Positions 60,569 through 64,000 of a stretch of DNA of 64,000 bases are shown piece after piece. Both the position numbers and the translations under genes were made by a program. The DNA is from Chrysaora quinquecirrha (Eukaryota; Cnidaria; Scyphozoa; Semaeostomeae; Pelagiidae). Positions within the stretch are counted from its first letter, which is position 1. Every line of letters starts with the position of its first letter. The DNA lies in NCBI GenBank assembly GCA_014526335.1, contig JACTAT010000294.1, positions 744,001 through 808,000 on the forward strand, read 5' to 3'. The notes beneath the pieces are model-generated. The model made no database searches and was not told where the DNA came from. It saw only the letters and a list, made by a program, of their open reading frames with translations.

Positions 60569-60737
60569 ATTGGTTGGTTGATTATGTTTCCGACTTACGA
60601 CAATCTGATTGGTTAGAACTTTCTAGAACTTTTCGAAGACTTTTCGAAGACCAGATCCGATTTGTTAGAACTTTCCAGAAGTTTCCAAAATGTTCCGCAA
60701 GATTCTTGAAACGAGAAATCCTACAATCTGATTGGTT
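60569..60737 (+). promoter_or_regulatory. Heat-shock-element array with CCAAT boxes
   Basis: From 60668 the half-sites GAA, TTC, GAA, TTC, AAA, TTC, CAA, TTC and GAA start at 60668, 60673, 60678, 60683, 60688, 60693, 60698, 60703 and 60708. This is an exact 5-bp register with alternating orientation, as bound by heat-shock factor trimers. A second run at 60616-60648 keeps the same register with GAA, TTC, GAA, TTT, AAG, TTT and GAA. ATTGGTT (reverse CCAAT) occurs at 60569, 60608 and 60731, with a variant ATTTGTT at 60660. The block ends about 100 bp before the first ATG of the polymerase gene, so it is probably its promoter. Confidence 0.7.
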
Positions 60738-60812
60738 AATAATTTGAACATTATGTTTGATCAATCTATACAATCCATGCGTAAGGCGAAATGAGTTCAG
60801 TTAGAAATTAAT

Positions 60813-63800
60813 CATGAAGAGGTCACACGAAGAGGAGAGCTCAGCTGCTAATAATAGTAAGCGAAGAAAAATCGCTTGTGATGTATGTGGGAAAATGTTT
60901 GACAGAATGTTAAATCTCGCATAACATAAGCGAACAGCACATGATATAGCGAACAGCACAAGCGAACAGAACTATGGTTACAGAACCACAACCCACATTC
61001 AGAACCACCGTACAGGTGTTGTTAATGTCAGAGTATGACTATGTTGAAGATCAGATAGTTGAAGCTATCAACACACTACGAGATAAGGTTGATGAATTCT
61101 TGGAGAATGGAAGTGGTTGGATATTTACAAAGTTTACCCAACTGCAAGTGAAGATGTTTGATTATTATGCAATTCGTGGTGGAAAGTATTTGCAACTACG
61201 GATATACATAAAAAACAAGCGAGCCGTCATCAATGTACAGAACGAAGACGATAAATGCTTCATCTGGGCAATTTTATCAGCTCTACATCCACCAGCAAAA
61301 CATCCAGAGAGGGTTACAAAGTATTACTCATACTGGGATGAACTTAACTACAAAGGATTTACATATCCAGTAAAAGCAACTGATAAAAAGCTGATTAATA
61401 CATTTGAAATAAACAACAACATTTCAATCAACATCTATATGGATGAAGATGGTGAAATTGTACCAGTAAGAATAACTGAAGTTAAACGTGAAAAACATGT
61501 GCATTTGCTATTGATATTCAATGATGATGGCGAGAGTCACTATTGCTGGATAAATGACTTTAGACGTCTTTTAGCAGGTCGTGATGGTCACAAACATAAC
61601 CGAAAACGTTTTATCTGTCCTCTATGCTGTTCGGGGTGTACAACTCAAGAAAGGTTGGAAAAGCATGAAAAGCTATGTCAAGCCCCTCCAGCTGTTGAAT
61701 ATCCCCAAGATATAGAATTGAAGTTTGAACTTTTCAAACATCAGAGCTGGCTACCATTTATCATCTATGCAGATACCGAATCCATTCTGGAAAGCTCAAA
61801 CAGGAGAGCTGCTTATCAAGAACACAAACCGATCAGTTATTGCATTTATCTCAAATCAATCGATGATAGATGGCAACAACCGTTGGAATGCTATACTGGT
61901 GAAGACTGCATGGAGGTGTTGATGAATCGACTAGATGAATTGAATGAAGAAATCCGAGCAGTGTTCAAGAAAACCATGCCGATGATTAGATTAGAAAAGG
62001 CAAGACATAATATGGCTACACACTGCTATTGCTGCAAGTAGCTATTTGATGACATGGATAAAAAGAAAGTCAAAGATCATTGCCACATTACCGGGAAATA
62101 CAGAGGACCGGCTTGCAAGTATTGTAACTTTAATCATCTGAATATAATAGCAAACACTCACCTGATCCTGATCGTCTTCCACAATCTGAAATTGTATGAC
62201 ATGCACCATGTTCTGAAGAATTTAAGAGGTAGAAATACAAAGATCATTGCCAATTCGAAAGAAAAGATCATTACGGCACAGATTGGTTCTCATACTGACG
62301 TGAATGAAGATGGTAAGGAAAGAAATATTCGTGGAATCAAGTACATTGACTCCTTTGCATTCCTAAGTACAAATTTAGCAACACTTGCCGGCAACCTACC
62401 GAAAGAACAATTCGTCTCTGTGAAAGGCTACCTACATGATGAGATTACTCAACAGCAGTATCCTGATATACCGAGAAATGAAGAGGAAAGAGTTACAGAA
62501 TTGAAAAGAGAACGCCACAGAATGTTTGAACCTGGTGTAACATTTAAAAACCTGCTAAAAGATGAAGATGTTTAGATTATAGAAATTTGAAAATACCATC
62601 AAGGAGAGATTTGACAGATGCTGAAGCTGAAGAAGTTGAGAGAGCATTTGAGTTGCTGACAAGAAAAGTTTTTTATCCCTACGATTGGGTGGATATTGCA
62701 GAGAAAATGGAAGAATCATCTCTACCACCGAAAGAAGCAGTTTACAACAAACTCAATGATTCTGACACCAGTGATGAAGATTATGGACATGCTCAACAGG
62801 TTTGGCAATTTTTCAACTGTCAGACTTTTCAAGATTATCATGAACTCTACTTGAAAACTGATGTGTTGCTGTTGACTGATATATTCGAATCGTTCAGAGC
62901 ACAGAGTCTGGAATTCTACGGGCTCGATCCTGCACATTATCTAACTGCTCCTTTGCTGGCCTGGGATGCAATGCAGAAGATGACTGGTGTGAAGCTGGAA
63001 TTGTTATCCCAAGAAAAGAAGGACATTCTACTTATGATTGCAGATGGCATTCGTGGTGGTGTCTCGATAGCAGTGAAACGGAACGCTAAATTAACAGAAA
63101 ACAACACGCTGATGTATCTGGATACAAACAATCTTTATGCATGGGCAATGTCGCAGCCAATGCCGTATGGTGGTTTCAAACAGTTTACAAAAGAAGAAAT
63201 CAGAAATACAGACATCCATGCTTTGCTAACAAGATCAAATGAAGATGTTGGTTATATTCTCAAAGTCGATTTGGAATATCCAGCCGAGTTACACGATCAT
63301 CATGCAGATCTACCATTGGCGTCGCAAAGATTGCAGGTTCAAGAAGACATGCTATCAGAACATCAAAAGAACGCTGACGAAGAACTTTTCAATGGAAAAA
63401 AGTTTAAGTCAACACCGAAGCTAATACCAAATCTATTTAACAAAGAAGAATACCTCATGCATGAAAGAAATTTGAAGCAGTGTTTGGAATTGGGTTTGAA
63501 GCTGACAAAAGTTCATGAAATCATTGAATTCAAGTCTATGGTTGAAAGAATACATTGATTTTAATACCCAGAATAGAACACATGCAAGAAACGACTTTGA
63601 AAAAGATCTGTTCAAGTTGATGAACAATTCCGTGTTTGGGAAGACAAAGGAAAATGTTCGAAATTATGGACGTTTTGAAATCTGTTCTGATAGAGAAGTC
63701 TTGAGAAAATGGGTAAGAAATCCAAACTTTTACGGAGTAATTGAAATCAATGAAGACACGTTTTTGGTTGAGAAAAAGTTGAGGGAAGTTACACTCAACA

Positions 63801-63855
63801 AACCAATGTATATTGGTTTCAGCATATTGGATATTAGCAAAACATTGATGTTGTA
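60813..63855 (+). pseudogene. Maverick/Polinton-type protein-primed family B DNA polymerase, broken
   Basis: The N-terminus (MKRSHEEESSAANNSKRRK) leads to a C2H2 finger CDVCGKMFDRMLNLA interrupted by TAA. After a shift the frame is open from 60974. A zinc motif CPLC...H...C lies near 61620. Exonuclease motifs are YADTES (61766), HNLKLYDMHHV (62178) and YIDSFAF (62342). An endonuclease-VII-like DHCHITGKYRG lies at 62078. Palm A YLDTNNLYAWAM is near 63114 and motif B LMNNSVFGKT near 63617. Lesions are a TAG at 62039 and shifts near 62575 and 63540. Homology ends at ISKTLML with a stop at 63856, before palm C (YxDTDS). The enzyme would replicate the linear element from a protein primer. It is inactive here. 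Confidence 0.88.
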
Positions 63856-63856
63856 A

Positions 63857-64000
63857 AAAAATAAATCGTTATCTAACTTGTTCTGAATGTTGAAATATTT
63901 ATTAACCATTGAGTTCATTGAAACGTTTTTTGTTCTATTAATTAGAAAGAATACACAATGTTGTCCACATGTAGCAGTCTCATAGAATTGAACTTGAACC
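63857..64000. other. Sequence after the polymerase break
   Basis: An A-run with AATAAA follows the stop directly. No polymerase homology continues to the window end. Confidence 0.5.

Overview
This is an AT-rich, intron-bearing, animal-type nuclear sequence made almost entirely of transposable elements; no ordinary host gene is intact. The mix of CR1/L2-like LINEs, PIF/Harbinger, Kolobok (THAP transposase, TTAA target), piggyBac, a ZMYM/hAT-like element, a Penelope-like fragment, a gag/retropepsin element and Maverick/Polinton genes fits an invertebrate metazoan. A cnidarian is my best guess; this is inference.

Layout. Positions 1-10689 and 15089-25773 are two nearly identical direct copies (A and B) of a ~10.7 kb segment. 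Each carries a complete Harbinger element with TAA target duplications, two convergent genes and two MITE-like elements. Between them lie a LINE with an intact ORF1 (minus), a broken RING/TRAF-like gene, a possible hammerhead-ribozyme core, and a ~530 bp inverted repeat whose right arm overlaps the start of copy B. Copy B runs into a decayed gag/protease retroelement (to 27.56 kb). Then come a hAT-like element between long inverted arms (27.6-32.0 kb), a minisatellite, a dead LINE (33.5-34.75 kb), a 103-bp satellite (35.4-36.0 kb), an unrecognised decayed minus-strand gene (36.5-39.65 kb), Penelope-like and LINE 5' fragments abutting at 42.16 kb, and simple repeats.

From 45.3 kb the insertions are nested. 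A CR1-like LINE (45.3-54.9 kb) is split inside its endonuclease domain by a complete 5.94 kb Kolobok element (46308-52248) with TTAA duplications and matching ends. The Kolobok holds a multi-exon THAP transposase with frameshifts and, on the opposite strand, a three-exon gene that is still open. That gene encodes a ~222-aa cysteine-rich protein resembling the cytoplasmic ballast domain of P2X7 receptors; it is the most interesting gene here. A second LINE (55.2-58.7 kb) is likewise split in its endonuclease domain by a piggyBac element that has lost its right end and one catalytic Asp.

The last 5 kb is a decayed Maverick/Polinton remnant: a capsid-like fragment (F54H12.2-like family), then a protein-primed family B DNA polymerase broken by stops and frameshifts and cut off before palm motif C. 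Just upstream of the polymerase is a striking array of heat-shock-element half-sites on an exact 5/10-bp register, interleaved with ATTGGTT (CCAAT) boxes.

All homology statements come from reading motifs by eye; no search was run.
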